64,000 nt of DNA from Hydractinia symbiolongicarpus (lineage: Eukaryota > Cnidaria > Hydrozoa > Anthoathecata > Hydractiniidae). The DNA is taken from positions 36,563,828 to 36,627,827 of the forward strand of contig NC_079876.1 in NCBI RefSeq assembly GCF_029227915.1, written 5' to 3'. The notes under the pieces are model-generated. The model was not told the origin of the DNA. It searched no databases and worked only from the letters and a program-made list of their open reading frames with translations. Shown here piece after piece: positions 11,612 to 21,507 of the stretch (positions within the stretch are counted from its first letter, which is position 1; the number at the start of each line of letters is the position of its first letter). The position numbers and the translations under genes are program-made.

Positions 11612-12198
11612 AACCACAAGCTGTGCGACACGGTGAGGTGGAGCGCTTTAGTACATTGTATGCAGTATGTCATTACTGAGACATTTTGTTAATTTTAGCG
11701 ACAAGATTAAAAAAATTACGAATGGTCCTTGGTTTTTACTTCTTTCCTTTTTGTTAATTTTTCTTCATTGTTCAGATTGTTCCTGGGTAACAATTGTAAA
11801 ATTCTGTCTAATTCTTCAACTGTTGCGGCATGCAAATCACTTATAATTTGTTCAATTATTAGGTTAAGTGTAAGTTTGCTGAATCAATTGCTTGTATCGT
11901 TCCATAAAGGCAAATTGACACGTTGCACGCGATTTCCATACCCCTTGTACTAAAGTAGAGTGTCTGTAGTGCTCACTGGTTAGTTGGACGCTGATTGTGG
12001 CACCTCCATCGATGAAAAACTTGGTCGCTCGGGAAATTTCAGTTGCCAAATGGCGAACTTGAGTCTGGTTTCCCTCTTCACAAAAAATTTCATTGAAAAG
12101 TTTCGCGAAAAAGCCGAAAAACCACGAAACGAACCACAAGCTGTGCGACACGGTGAGGTGGAGCGCTTTAGTACATTGTATGCAGATGTCATTACTGA
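11612..12198 (+). repeat. 67-68 bp direct repeats flanking the first 455-bp block
   Basis: Positions 11612-11679 and 12132-12198 are the same sequence (AACCACAAGCTGTGCGACAC at the start, CATTACTGA at the end), differing by one missing T. They bracket the 455-bp block at 11677-12131 exactly. The second copy of that block, at 14755, lacks these flanks. The repeats are therefore either an unusually long target duplication or the product of recombination. Confidence 0.85.
11677..12131 (-). mobile_element. 455-bp block, copy 1, with coding-like sequence of unknown family
   Basis: This block is almost identical to 14755-15210; I noticed only a few substitutions and one extra T in copy 2. On the minus strand one frame reads FCEEGNQTQVRHLATEIS..., runs through FAFMERYKQLIQQTYT and stops at 11864-11866. 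A second frame then continues as LNLIIEQIISDLHAATVEEL...LQLLPRNN...KTKDHS and stops near 11720. Both pieces look protein-like, but they are in different frames in both copies. I do not recognise the protein. The two copies are far more alike than the sequence around them, so the block moved or was copied recently. It could be a short non-autonomous transposon or a captured gene fragment. Confidence 0.6.
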
Positions 12199-12279
12199 AG
12201 TGAAGTTCATACACCATTGTAGCGTTGCAACTAACATGTTCTTTCAAAAAATACCTTTCCTGCATCAAAAGCTGAAATA

Positions 12280-13480
12280 AAAACAGTGTTTACAAACCGT
12301 TGTTACTCCGTCATAGCAAAAACAATTGGTCAATATATTTTATTTTGCGAATAAGTTTCAGTAAACGTTAACAAATTAATTGTGACACTCGACCGAGCGC
12401 TTAGTACAGGTAAACTGTGTCGCAAATGAGTTTAGGCTTATTATGCTCTTAAAAAAACTGTATTGCAGCATTGGTTTACAAAACACAGGATACATCCTGT
12501 CGAAAAACGCGGCTTAAGCCACAAGTAACTGTGTTACCCGGCGTTAAAAGCTGGAACCGTAACCTGTGTCACACATTCAGGTAAAGCACTTTAGTACAGG
12601 TATATAGTATGTCGTAAATTAAGTGAAAGCTTCGTGCAGCTGAACAGAGTTGAAGAGGCGTAATACCCTTTCTCCAAAATAACTTTAACGCAACTTCGGT
12701 TTAAATAACAACACAGGAAGCAGCCCGTCGTTTCACATTCAGCTAAAAAATCATTCAGCAATTTTACATTTGGGAATACACATTTATGACAAGAAAAAAG
12801 GTGTAGCTACGAAACTGCATTTTCATTGGAGGAAATGCAGTATATGTCGTGAATCGAGTAAAACGCACACATTACAGTGTTTCGATTGCAATGTATTGTT
12901 TTAAATATAACTTTTCTGCAACTTTAGCCGAAATAAAAACACATTTTACAACCTGTTGTTACCCCATCATAGCAAAAAAATTAGTCAATATTATTTTATT
13001 TTGCGAATCAGTTTCAGTGGGCGCTAACAAATTAATTGTGATACCGGACTGAGCACTTAGTACAGGTAAACCGTGTCACACATGCATTATAGACGTAATA
13101 AACTTTTGCAAAAGAACTTATCGCAACTTCAATTTAAATAAAGAACACACAAAACAGCCTGTTGCTAACAACGTGTTGAACTTTTATTACAGGAAAACTG
13201 TGTCAGACATAAGTAAAAAAAACTTTATAGCAACGGTTTAAATAAAATCATTGGAAACAGCCCGTCGTTAACACCAGACTAAACACTTAACAGGTAAACT
13301 GTGTCATGCTTGAGCGTAGGGGTAAAACTATTTTCCAAAAATCTTTACCGCTTCGGTTTTATAAGAAATCAGAAAACAGCCTGGTGTTACCCTAGTCCAG
13401 TTAAAAAAAATTACTAAGCAATTTTATTTTGCAAAATAAATTTTTATAACAATAATAAAAGCTGCGGCCACCTGACTGTA
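12280..13480 (+). repeat. Degenerate tandem repeat, first array
   Basis: The unit reads roughly GAGCGCTTAGTACAGG, TAAACTGTGTCACAC, then CAAAAAGAACTTATAGCAAC, CGGTTTAAATAAAA, ACACAGGAAACAGCC and CGTCGTTACCCC. It sometimes adds CTCAGCAATTTTATTTTGCG. Copies start near 12400, 12590, 13045, 13180 and 13285, with spacing varying between about 100 and 450 bp through indels. The small open frames here (for example 12849-13052) are inside the repeat. Confidence 0.6.
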
Positions 13481-13870
13481 TTTAGGATAATTATTATAAG
13501 GAATGTTGTTGGTAGCCAAACTAGAGGTAGCTAAAGAGCCAGTAAGTTAAATAGCCACAACACCAAATACACATGAATAACAGTATACCAAACTGAATAA
13601 ACTTTAAAAAAAATAGAAATAAGTAAAGCTAATTGTAGCAAAATGATTAAAAATCCACATTCCTTGCCAAAATCTTAAGCGTGGTGATTGAAGATTTGTA
13701 CGTGGGCAGAAAAACGTAAAAATATATTGTGTCTGAACATGTGAAAACACAAAGAAAACAAATACTACAAAATTAAAAAGCTTAGGGAAGATGAAGAGGT
13801 CAAACAAATCTGCAAACTTGACACCACCATTACCAAACTGAAATATCCTCCGTAGCATGCTGTTTATCCG
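13440..13870. repeat. Diverged duplicate block, left copy
   Basis: Ordered matches link this stretch to 16130-16560: ATTTTGCAAAATAA then TAATAAAAGC, GTTGTTGGTAGCCAAACT, ATAGCCACAACACC, a CCAAAATCTTAA word, and the end CACCATTACC...CCTCCGTAGCATG (right copy CACCATCACT...GCCTTCGTAGCATG). The two copies are clearly homologous but old, with many substitutions. Open frames on the minus strand (13604-13858) are not supported as genes. Confidence 0.6.
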
Positions 13871-14170
13871 GTTCTGGCGTGATGCCGAAATTACTCCGAA
13901 ATTAAGCTGCGCCCAACTGAGAAACGGAGGTCCGTAAAAACCGGGCCCGCGATAATTTTCCGAAAAAAGCTGCGCGCAACCATTTTGAAAAGACAGACTA
14001 CGGCTATTATTATAGAGATGGCGACTATGTGAGAAGGACCACGAAGTAAAGAAAGGTGAAGGGAGTTTTTTAATGAATACCTAGCTAACAACCTAGCTAG
14101 CAAGCTATCTATGTAGTAGCTAGTATATCATTATTTTTTACATGCAATGAACCCCTTTTTAGCCTTGCAA
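13871..14170. other. CpG-richer segment followed by TAGC-rich repeat end
   Basis: Positions 13875-13985 are GC-richer than the surroundings (CTGCGCCCAACTG, ACCGGGCCCGCG, GCTGCGCGCAACC) and then run into CTAGCTA-rich sequence ending with the 14117-14157 repeat terminus. The GC-rich part could be a promoter of a former element. The minus-strand open frame 13891-14103 has no recognisable domain, so I leave it uncalled. Confidence 0.35.
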
Positions 14171-14754
14171 AGCTTCGAAAGATTACTCACACCTCTTAAG
14201 GCCGCCATCAAAAATATGTTATGTTGACTCGCTTGTGATAATACAAACCCGAGTCGGCAAGTCGAAAAAAACCCGGACAAATATATGTGAGCGCAGTTAT
14301 ACTGTTTTTAATCCTGTGAACAACTTTATATTTTCCGATCAGAAAATCCTGGGAAAAATCGTACCGCCCGACCGCCTCATTTTTACAGGAACTTCAGGAC
14401 GCGAACATATAACATATTCTTCATGATGACCTAAAGCAATCTAACAGATTTATACTGATATTTTCCAGGCTATGTATTAGCTAGCTAGCTAGTGCTAGTT
14501 CTACATACAAGGTAGCTAGTAGACCTTCAGTGAGATATTTCTTGCCATAGCTAGTTAGCTACCTATTTTTATAAAAGAAACCTAACCATTTGGTTGAGCC
14601 TGGACGGAGTTTCTTAAAATTTGATAACTTGAGCCTCAAGCGCTTGGACTATGGTTTTGATACACAGATATACAACCTTTTGGTTTATATACCTATTTTT
14701 TTCATTTTTTAATCAGTTTGTTCAGGGATCTTTTTCTGCTTGTCGTTTGTTTCT
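14171..14754. other. Spacer with TAGCTA tract, no gene
   Basis: A GCTAGCTAGCTAG run lies near 14478-14495, followed by further TAGCTAG words to about 14560. I see no gene. Confidence 0.4.
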
Positions 14755-15210
14755 TGAGACATTTTGTTAATTTTAGCGACAAGATTAAAAAAATTACGAA
14801 TGGTCCTTAGTTTTGACTTCTTTCCTTTTTGTTAATTTTTCTTCATTGTTCGGATTGTTCCTGGGTAACAATTGTAAAATTCTGTCTAATTCTTCAACTG
14901 TTGCGGCATGCAAATCAATTATAATTTGTTCAATTATTAGGTTAAGTGTAAGTTTGCTGAATCAATTGCTTGTATGGTTCCATAAAGGCAAATTGACACG
15001 TTGCACGCGATTTCCATACCCCTTGTACTAAAGTAGAGTGTCTGTAGTGCTCACTGGTTAGTTGGACGCTGATTGTGGCACCTCCATCGATGAAAAACTT
15101 GGTCGCTCGGGAAATTTCAGTTGCCAAATGGCGAACTTGAGTCTGGTTTCCCTCTTCACAAAAAATTTTCATTGAAAAGTTTCGCGAAAAAGCCGAAAAA
15201 CCACGAAACG
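14755..15210 (-). mobile_element. 455-bp block, copy 2
   Basis: This is a near-identical copy of 11677-12131, sharing the edges TGAGACATTTTGTTAA on the left and CCACGAAACG on the right. One extra T near 15166 shifts the minus-strand frame, and one codon differs (Arg to Pro in FAFMERYKQ). It has none of the 67-bp flanking repeats seen around copy 1. The flank after it (TTCTTCCCGCTAAAGTGTC) is unique within the window. Confidence 0.7.
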
Positions 15211-15379
15211 TTCTTCCCGCTAAAGTGTCTGACCTTAAAGTAATGTTTTCACCAGTGTTTAATGATCAGTGTTAATTTTAAAGAAAATCTTTGTAAAGGG
15301 GGAAGTTTTCTGCTATTGTGCAGAACTTTTAAAGTGTTGAATACTCTACTTAGTAACCATCTGTCTTCAGTCGAGGAAG

Positions 15380-16200
15380 CACTTATAAGAGCCATAACTT
15401 GCGCCTCACGATAAGGTGTAGCGCTTTAGTACAGGTATTACGTGTGTAATATATCTTCCAAAAATAACTTCACTGCAGCTTTAGCGAAAATAAAAACACA
15501 GTGTACAACCCTTTGTTACCCCATTAAGACGTTCAGGTCATTTAAATTCGCAAAAAAGTAAGAAACATCTAAAGAAACATGGGCGGGCTCAGGAAGACAA
15601 GAAACAATTTTTTCCAAAAACATATTCTTCTTTAAGAACCAAAAACTAAACAGAAAGCACTAAAAGTCAAACAAATCAAAAAGATTTTTCATCCGTACTC
15701 AAACTCACAAGAAAACATTTCTATAGATTTTTCTCGGGTATGAAGTATGTTTGTTCATCGGGAAAGCATGTTTTTGAAATAATTGAGTATAAGAAGAAAA
15801 AAAGAAACATTTGAAGCTGATTTCTTGAAAAAACTAAGAAACATTGAGCTTAAGCTAAATGCGTGTTTCTTGTAATAAAATAAATGTGCATATATACACG
15901 CATCCTTACAGGAGTCCTTTCCCAAAAAAACTGTACTTTATTGTAGTCTCGGTTTAAATGAAAACACAGAAAACATTACGTCTATAATAGCGGGCTTAGC
16001 GCCTAGTACAGGTAAACTGCACATGCGTATATGCGTTATAACTTTTTTTCCAAAAAGAACTTATAGCAATGGTTTGCATACAAGAACACAGAAAATCGTC
16101 TGTCGTTTCCCAGTCCACCTATAATAATTACTCAGCAATTTAATTCGCAAAAATAAGTTTTAATGACAATTATAAGGCGTAGCGTTCAGCATGGGAATTA
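15380..16200 (+). repeat. Degenerate tandem repeat, second array
   Basis: The unit is the same as at 12280-13480: GCGCTTTAGTACAGGTATTA near 15421, CTTCACTGCAGCTTTAGCG with ACCCTTTGTTACCCC near 15468-15522, CGCCTAGTACAGGTAAACTG near 15998, and AGAACTTATAGCAATGG near 16056. About 400 bp at 15540-15900 do not fit the unit and may be an insertion. Confidence 0.5.
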
Positions 16201-16560
16201 TTAATTAAGAATTTTGTTGTCAACCAAACTCCGCATGTGGCTACTTTCACTTCTTAGTCAGTGGTTGCCCGATAGATAGCCACAACTCAACATAAAAAAT
16301 AAATAATGTAACATACTAAGTAAATATTTTAAAAAATGATGGTAATAAGTGCGAATAGCTATACCTAGCTGCCTTTCACAAGATGCTAAAGTTTAGGTGT
16401 ATATCCAAAATCTTAAATTTAATTGTTTAAGTTTTAAACATTGCTGAAAAACGCGATAATAAAATATTCATATAGATCAAAGTATACAGAAAAAAGGTCA
16501 AAAGGAGATCATCAAACTAACACCATCACTTCTAAACCAAAATAGCCTTCGTAGCATGAG
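16130..16560. repeat. Diverged duplicate block, right copy
   Basis: Partner of 13440-13870. It also keeps the order array, then block, then CGTAGCATG, which implies that a unit of roughly 2 kb was duplicated long ago. Confidence 0.55.
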
Positions 16561-16609
16561 CATGAACGGTCAAAATAAAGTCTGTAAAACTGTGTCAGAC
16601 TTATTTTTT

Positions 16610-18037
16610 ATGCCTGGTGAGCGGAGTCGGTGGTCGAGATCACGGGTGATCATATTGTTATTGGTGTATTAAAATTAGAATGAATTAATTTTAATCACTT
16701 AATCTATTTATTTTGCCTAAGGTTATAAATTAAAATAATTTTCTTTAATAGACAAAAGCAATGTTTTTGACAAGAGTAGTTCGGATGAAGGATCAAGTAG
16801 TGCATATGTTCAGTCTGGTCATTCAGATGGTACATAACTTTTAAATAATTTTTTAAACGCATTAATGAACCCTAAATCTAAAGTAAAGCTCGATCTCAGC
16901 TGATAACCAGTTAAAAATACTTATGGCACACTGATATAACGTACAAATTAATATAGATTGTTTATATGTTTTACAACAGCTGATAAAAACTACTTGCAAG
17001 TTTGTAACCGTCATGAAATACATTTTAGATTCACCCTTCAAAAAGTTTAAGGCTAGCAGTCCGAAAATGATCAACGGTAAAAATACATTTATTTAACTTT
17101 TTCCTTTACATTTTCGTGCACGCGCTTCTTAATTTCGGGCCTTTGATAATTGATGGAGAAATTATTTTCCGCACGCTTTTTATTTGCACATCCACGACAA
17201 CAGGAAGATAAAAACACGGTCACTAATTTAGTGCCCAATATGTATCTATTCTTAATATAAAAGCTATGTGTCCGAAGGGGAAAGATATCTATAGATTTTC
17301 AGCATATAAGTAAGAATCATAATAAATACTAATATGTCTTAAAAATTCGACCATCCCTGAGGAAAGACTATTAGGGTTTTCATTCCGACAAAATAATTTT
17401 ATCCAGTGGCTTTTCTTTTTTTAAGCGACAAATTCACTTCTTTTTGTGCGTACCATTTTTATAGACAAATTAGTTCTTTGCTTATTTAAAGCTACTAAGC
17501 AGGAAACACAAAGAATCTTAGCTTAGGTCAAAGCCCCGTACTCCTTTCATAATTAAAGAGCAAATAAACTTAAGAAAATTACTTGCGTAAGAAACACACC
17601 AATGAAAAACTTATTCCGGGTTTTCATACTTGCTGTTTTTAAATTTTGTTTCTTAAAAGTTAAAATTGCCTTAACACATGAAAAACATCCACAGCGTAAT
17701 TTTTTATTTTTGCATGAAGTATTATTAGTATAGTGCCATTGCTTTATTTCTAGCTTGTCGTTCGTTTGTATGGAATTCTTCGGTGGAACAGGCTTTTATG
17801 GAGCGTTTTAGAGGGTTTGTTCGTCGCACGGAGCCCAATCCGATGCCTAGTAAGTTAGCGCTGCCCACTTAATTTTAATTTGTATGATTACCGCTAAGGT
17901 TTTTGTAAAAAGTAATATTTTTTAATTTAGTTCGAACGTCAGTGAAAAATTTCATCGATTCACACAGCCTAAAGTGTTCCTTCGAAAAAGTAAGGAACAA
18001 AATCAACAATAAACAGGCGAAGCATGACAAATGGTAA
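16610..18037 (+). CDS. Small spliced gene model with Ser-rich N-terminus and SANT-like tail
   Basis: The proposed exons are 16610-16616, 16752-16829, 17754-17849 and 17931-18037. Donors are GTGAGC, GTACAT and GTAAGT; acceptors TTTCTTTAATAG, TTTATTTCTAG and TTTAATTTAG. All phases agree, giving 95 aa ending ...QAKHDKW and a TAA stop. The N-terminal part is Ser/Asp-rich (DKSSSDEGSSS). The C-terminal part, SFVWNSSVEQAFMERFRGFV, then VKNFIDSHSLKCSFEKVRNKI, has the spacing of short SANT/Myb-like helical domains often seen in transposon-linked proteins of aquatic animals: W near the start, E, a long helix, then a K-F-I...KVRNKI helix. The last two exons are the best supported. The first exon of only 7 coding bases is weak, and the true 5' end may lie elsewhere. 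An additional exon-like segment at 16980-17076 is listed separately. Confidence 0.42.
16980..17076 (+). other. Exon-like segment, possible alternative or decayed exon
   Basis: A strong acceptor (ATATGTTTTACAACAG) and a GTAAAA donor frame 97 bp. One frame is open throughout (LIKTTCKFVTVMKYIL...) and joins the 17754 exon in phase. However, joining it after the 16752 exon in that exon's Ser-rich frame gives a stop. It may be an alternative first exon region, a poison exon or chance. Confidence 0.3.
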
Positions 18038-18039
18038 AA

Positions 18040-19310
18040 AAGAACTTGAAGGAACCGTCGTTATTGTAAATAACGGAGTTAATTTCGAAGCATTTTTTTT
18101 TTTTTTGAAATTTCTAGGTTTTCGTATTCTTTTTGTTTTGTTTCTTTTTTCGTGATTGTATGCTAATGAATTTTTTTTTTTTAAAACAGACCTCCAGCAT
18201 TTTCTTGTTTTCGGTATTACTTTTATGACGAACTTATAGTTCCTCTTCGTTCCCAATTGATTGCCACTACAAACATTAAAATCTAACTGAACCTCGCAAA
18301 AAGGCTTTTTTGTGCAAAAAACTCCGCACTTTATTCATAAAAAAATAGGGTCACCTCCATACACTATCAAACTATTTTTTTTAATTTCGTAACACAGTCA
18401 CTTGAATTGTCGTTAATTAATGAGGTCGTTATTACTTACAAATAAAAATAGCTTCACTTGTTTCTATAATACCATTTGTAATTACACTAGTTTTATAAAA
18501 GCGAATATTTATCCGTAAACTCTAAAAGTGTAAAAACGTTCTTTATTCTGGCTGACCACTAATAAAAAAAGAACAAAAGTAAGGGAATTAAGGAGACAAA
18601 TTGACATTTTTTAAGGATATTTTGCTGCGAACGAGAATAAAAAAATAATGATAATTAGGGAGAAAACGAATTTTAGTTCTCTATCTTTAACGTTACATAC
18701 TATGTTCTATGATAAGAATATTATACATATTATACAAATATACAAATAAATTATGCCCTGAAGGATAGAAAATATAGGATTTTAGGTAACAGAGAAATAT
18801 GTCTTATTCATTGGTGATGAACAATCCATGAACACAAATCCAAATGAGTTACGATCAGAAAAATTAAGAAATAAGGAGAAAATAAGAAGAATAGCTAAAA
18901 TTTCAATTATTTCAGGTTATTTAAGGAAATTAAGGAGGATTGGTCACCCAGTTTATTTATGTTGATAAAAATTCTGTTAGATTAAATGCGTATACTTTTT
19001 TACCATACTACTGCTCTTTAAGATCAGGGCGTCTGTAATAATATGCTATTAAAAGGAATCCTACAGCATTTAAGAAGATAAATCTCGTTCAGTCAGGCAG
19101 GCAATTCTAACGACAGTACTTAAAGAAAATACTTACCAAAATAGAAAAGGGGGTATATGGGAGTATTTGGTCGACGCAACCATTGTTGGCCTAATGACGT
19201 TAATAGAGGTAATGTATATTTGACTGCCAGCCAAACGTCGCCTTAAGGAATCCGCACGATATTTGGTAGACACTGTACATCCAATCTAAAAATAACCTTT
19301 GTGTAGCTCT
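18040..19310. other. No recognised gene
   Basis: AT-rich with poly-A/T runs (near 18095 and 18170). A possible AATAAA for the preceding model is at 18441. The minus-strand open frame 17969-18256 overlaps the last exon on the other strand and is low-complexity Lys/Arg sequence, so it is not called. Confidence 0.4.
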
Positions 19311-19318
19311 ACGACGGG

Positions 19319-19856
19319 GTGTTAGACACCCGTGCGTTGTTTTTCCAAAACAACCACCAACTTCATAAGATTTTTAACACCAAAACCCCAAAAATCAGTT
19401 ATTCATGCACTCCTAACATGCAGAACATCATTACGCAACACAACTCGTCACTGATGAACAGTAAAGTTGAACAAGAACATCGCTTATGCAACTGTCGATC
19501 AAAGCCGACGTGCCCGCTTAACGGCAAGTGCCTTACACAATGTATTGTGTAGAGAGGGCGAGTTTAAAACGAGTTATAAGAACCACGTAAAATCCTCCAA
19601 ACACAAGAAATACCAGAATGAAACCGAGTTGTCAAAGTTTATATGGCATTTAAAGGACACTTCTACTCCTTTTGACCTGACATGGACCATCGCTACAAGG
19701 GCATTCCCGTACAGATGTGGAACGAGAAGATGCCACCTTTTTCTCTCTGAAAATGTGTGCATTATCCGTGTTGAACCCAAAGGACTCCTTTACAAACGCA
19801 CTGAGTTACTTTCAAGATGTCGTCATAGGAATAAATTTATTATAGGAATTTTATAA
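19319..19856 (+). pseudogene. Penelope-like element, 3' relic (linker and GIY-YIG endonuclease tail)
   Basis: Penelope-like elements encode a reverse transcriptase followed by a Cys-containing linker and a GIY-YIG endonuclease. The first frame (to 19552) reads KIFNTKTPKISYSCTPNM followed by the linker CNCRSKPTCPLNGKCL, which is typical of these proteins between the two domains. A second frame then gives REGEFKTSYKNHVKSS...ETELSKFIWHLKD...AFPYRCGTRRCHLFLSEN and LLYKRTELLSRCRHRNKF, the conserved end of the endonuclease. The frame change near 19550, with loss of the part that should hold the Y-I-G core, shows the gene is dead. Nothing of the reverse transcriptase proper is seen upstream, so the copy is strongly 5'-truncated. 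Confidence 0.75.
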
Positions 19857-20149
19857 TAGCCTACATATTTGTATTCCCTATTGTATTATGAGACTGTATA
19901 TAAGAACATGTGTTTAGTGTAACCAATAGTTGTAACCTGATGATTGTTAAAAACATGAAACTCAGAGTTGATACACAGTTGTAATTTGTTGCTTGTTCTC
20001 CCACTTTATAAACGCAATGTACAGTTATATGAAATGCATCATTTTTAATTTTTAGGTTTTTTTAATATATGTATTTTAGTTGCTCTAAAACCAAATGCTC
20101 GAACAGTTATTAGCACAATAATGATTAATAAACGGCAATTTTTTTTAAC

Positions 20150-20305
20150 GCTGGAAGACTATTTGCCAGTTGTTTATTGCAAGATGGTCCAGCTCCTGCT
20201 ATATTTGAAGATCGGTGCTATATATACATTTCAACTTCAGAAATACCTGTACCAAGAGATTTACCTCTAGATTCATTATTTCTGGAAAGAGAAGTTATAA
20301 AAAAG
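20150..20305 (+). pseudogene. HECT-domain-like coding fragment
   Basis: The frame reads AGRLFASCLLQDGPAPAIF then EDRCYIYISTSEIPVPRDLP and ends REVIKK before a GTGATT donor-like site. The order GRL...LLQDGPAP.IF...Y resembles the early HECT ubiquitin-ligase segment (GR-L-I..S-L-x-GGPxPxFL...Y) found in several invertebrate and transposon-carried HECT proteins. No catalytic cysteine region follows within reach. It could be one exon of a larger gene or a relic. The family call is tentative. Confidence 0.35.
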
Positions 20306-20711
20306 GTGATTAAATGTACATGTCATTTTTTCTCATACACTATCGGTTGTTGTATTGATAAATATACATAGTTGGACCCAACTCTCATCATAAGCTCTAC
20401 ATGCACTATCCATAATAATGTTCAATAAAAGAAAAAAATGTGTTAAAGATCACCGCACTTAAAATAAACCAATAAATTCTCTTTAAATAATGGGTTGTGA
20501 GTCAGAATGTGAATGACTACCAATCGAGAAAATCCATCAAAAAAGCCGTGTATCACTAACTTCAAATTGATTAATTTGTGATTACCATCCATATACTGAT
20601 ACACTGCTCTCGTTGAGTGCAGACGTTTTTTAAGAGCCCTGTATCACATTTATAAATATTCTTTAAAATTAGTTTAAAATTAAGAATTATTGGAATTTAT
20701 TTGAGTAAATC
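20306..20711. other. No recognised gene
   Basis: This spacer lies between the HECT-like fragment and the retrotransposon ORF1. It may contain the 5' UTR of the retrotransposon. Confidence 0.35.
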
Positions 20712-21475
20712 ATGGAATTAACTCAAGTTATTGAAGTAATGACAAAATCAGAAGATACAATTATGAAATTTTTAAATTCTCAAGTGTAAAGACCTTGAAT
20801 ATCTCATAGTTGAAAACGTAACCTTAAAGGGCGAAGTTTTTATGTAAACAAGGAGAACAATGGTATGAAAAGCGAAATGAAAAGTCTAACTAAAGCCATG
20901 ACCTTTCATAGTGAAACTTTTGACGAAAATGGAGATGAAGGAGGCTATTGAGAAAGTGAAAAAAACAGTGAAAATAAATATGCAACAGAAAGATCTCAAA
21001 AATTCGAAGAAAAAGTGATTAATTTAGAAGACAGGAGTAAATGGAATAATCTGAGGTTTAATGGTATAATAGAACGTGAAAGCGAATCATGGATTAAGTC
21101 AGAAGAAAAGATTAGAAAAGTCATCAAAGAAAAATTATGAATCGAAAATGAGGTTGTCATTGAGAGAGCTCACCGAACTTGCAAGTTTTACAAACCAAAA
21201 GGTGAAAGTACTGGCAGAACAATAGTAGCGAAATTCCTGAATTACAAGAACAAAGACATGATTTTAACCACATATATCGAAAAAGAACTTTGGAAAGAGA
21301 AAATTTACATAAAAGAAGCCTTCTCTTTTGAAACTCTCAAATTGAGAAAAAAGCATTAGAAGAAATGAAGGAGATAAGAAAAGATGGTGGGTATGCTAAG
21401 GTCAAGTATAATTGTTTAGTTAGAGAAAAATCGGGTGAAAAACATTTAAATGAAGAGAAAAATTTTAAGTCTTAG
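20712..21475 (+). pseudogene. Retrotransposon ORF1 relic, L1-type RNA-binding protein
   Basis: It opens with MELTQVIEVMTKSEDTIMKF and soon hits a stop. A Lys/Glu-rich stretch follows, then NLEDRSKWNNLRFNGI, ENEVVIERAHRTCKF, GRTIVAKFLNYKNKDMIL, LWKEKIYIKEAFSFETL and YAKVKYNCLV. This block order is that of L1-type ORF1 proteins: coiled coil, RRM-like part with the LEDRSRWNNLR word, and the C-terminal domain with ERAHR and RTI-AKF. There are an in-frame stop near 21138 and a frameshift near 21345. Confidence 0.7.
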
Positions 21476-21507
21476 TCTCTTAGATTAGTTATTATTTTAT
21501 TTTCTTA

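Larger units (their letters stand above)
11275..14157 (+). repeat. Composite repeat whose two ends match a short relative at 30.5 kb
   Basis: The left part, from ACTTTTCTAATTGCGGAGAG, continues with CCTATTTtCTCATTA and CCCTATACATC. The right part is TAGCTAGTATATCATTATT followed by ACATGCAATGAACC. Both occur in the same order and orientation at 30496-30860, where only about 365 bp separate them. The simplest reading is one element family: a short form at 30.5 kb, and here a long or insertion-loaded form holding the features listed below. No terminal inverted repeats or target duplications were recognised, so the class is unknown. Confidence 0.45.

Noticed and set aside
11864-12268. 134-codon minus-strand open frame as a full gene
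   Set aside because: It runs across the junction of the 455-bp block and its flanking repeat, so the N-terminal part is not part of the same unit. Only the block-internal part is kept, as coding-like.
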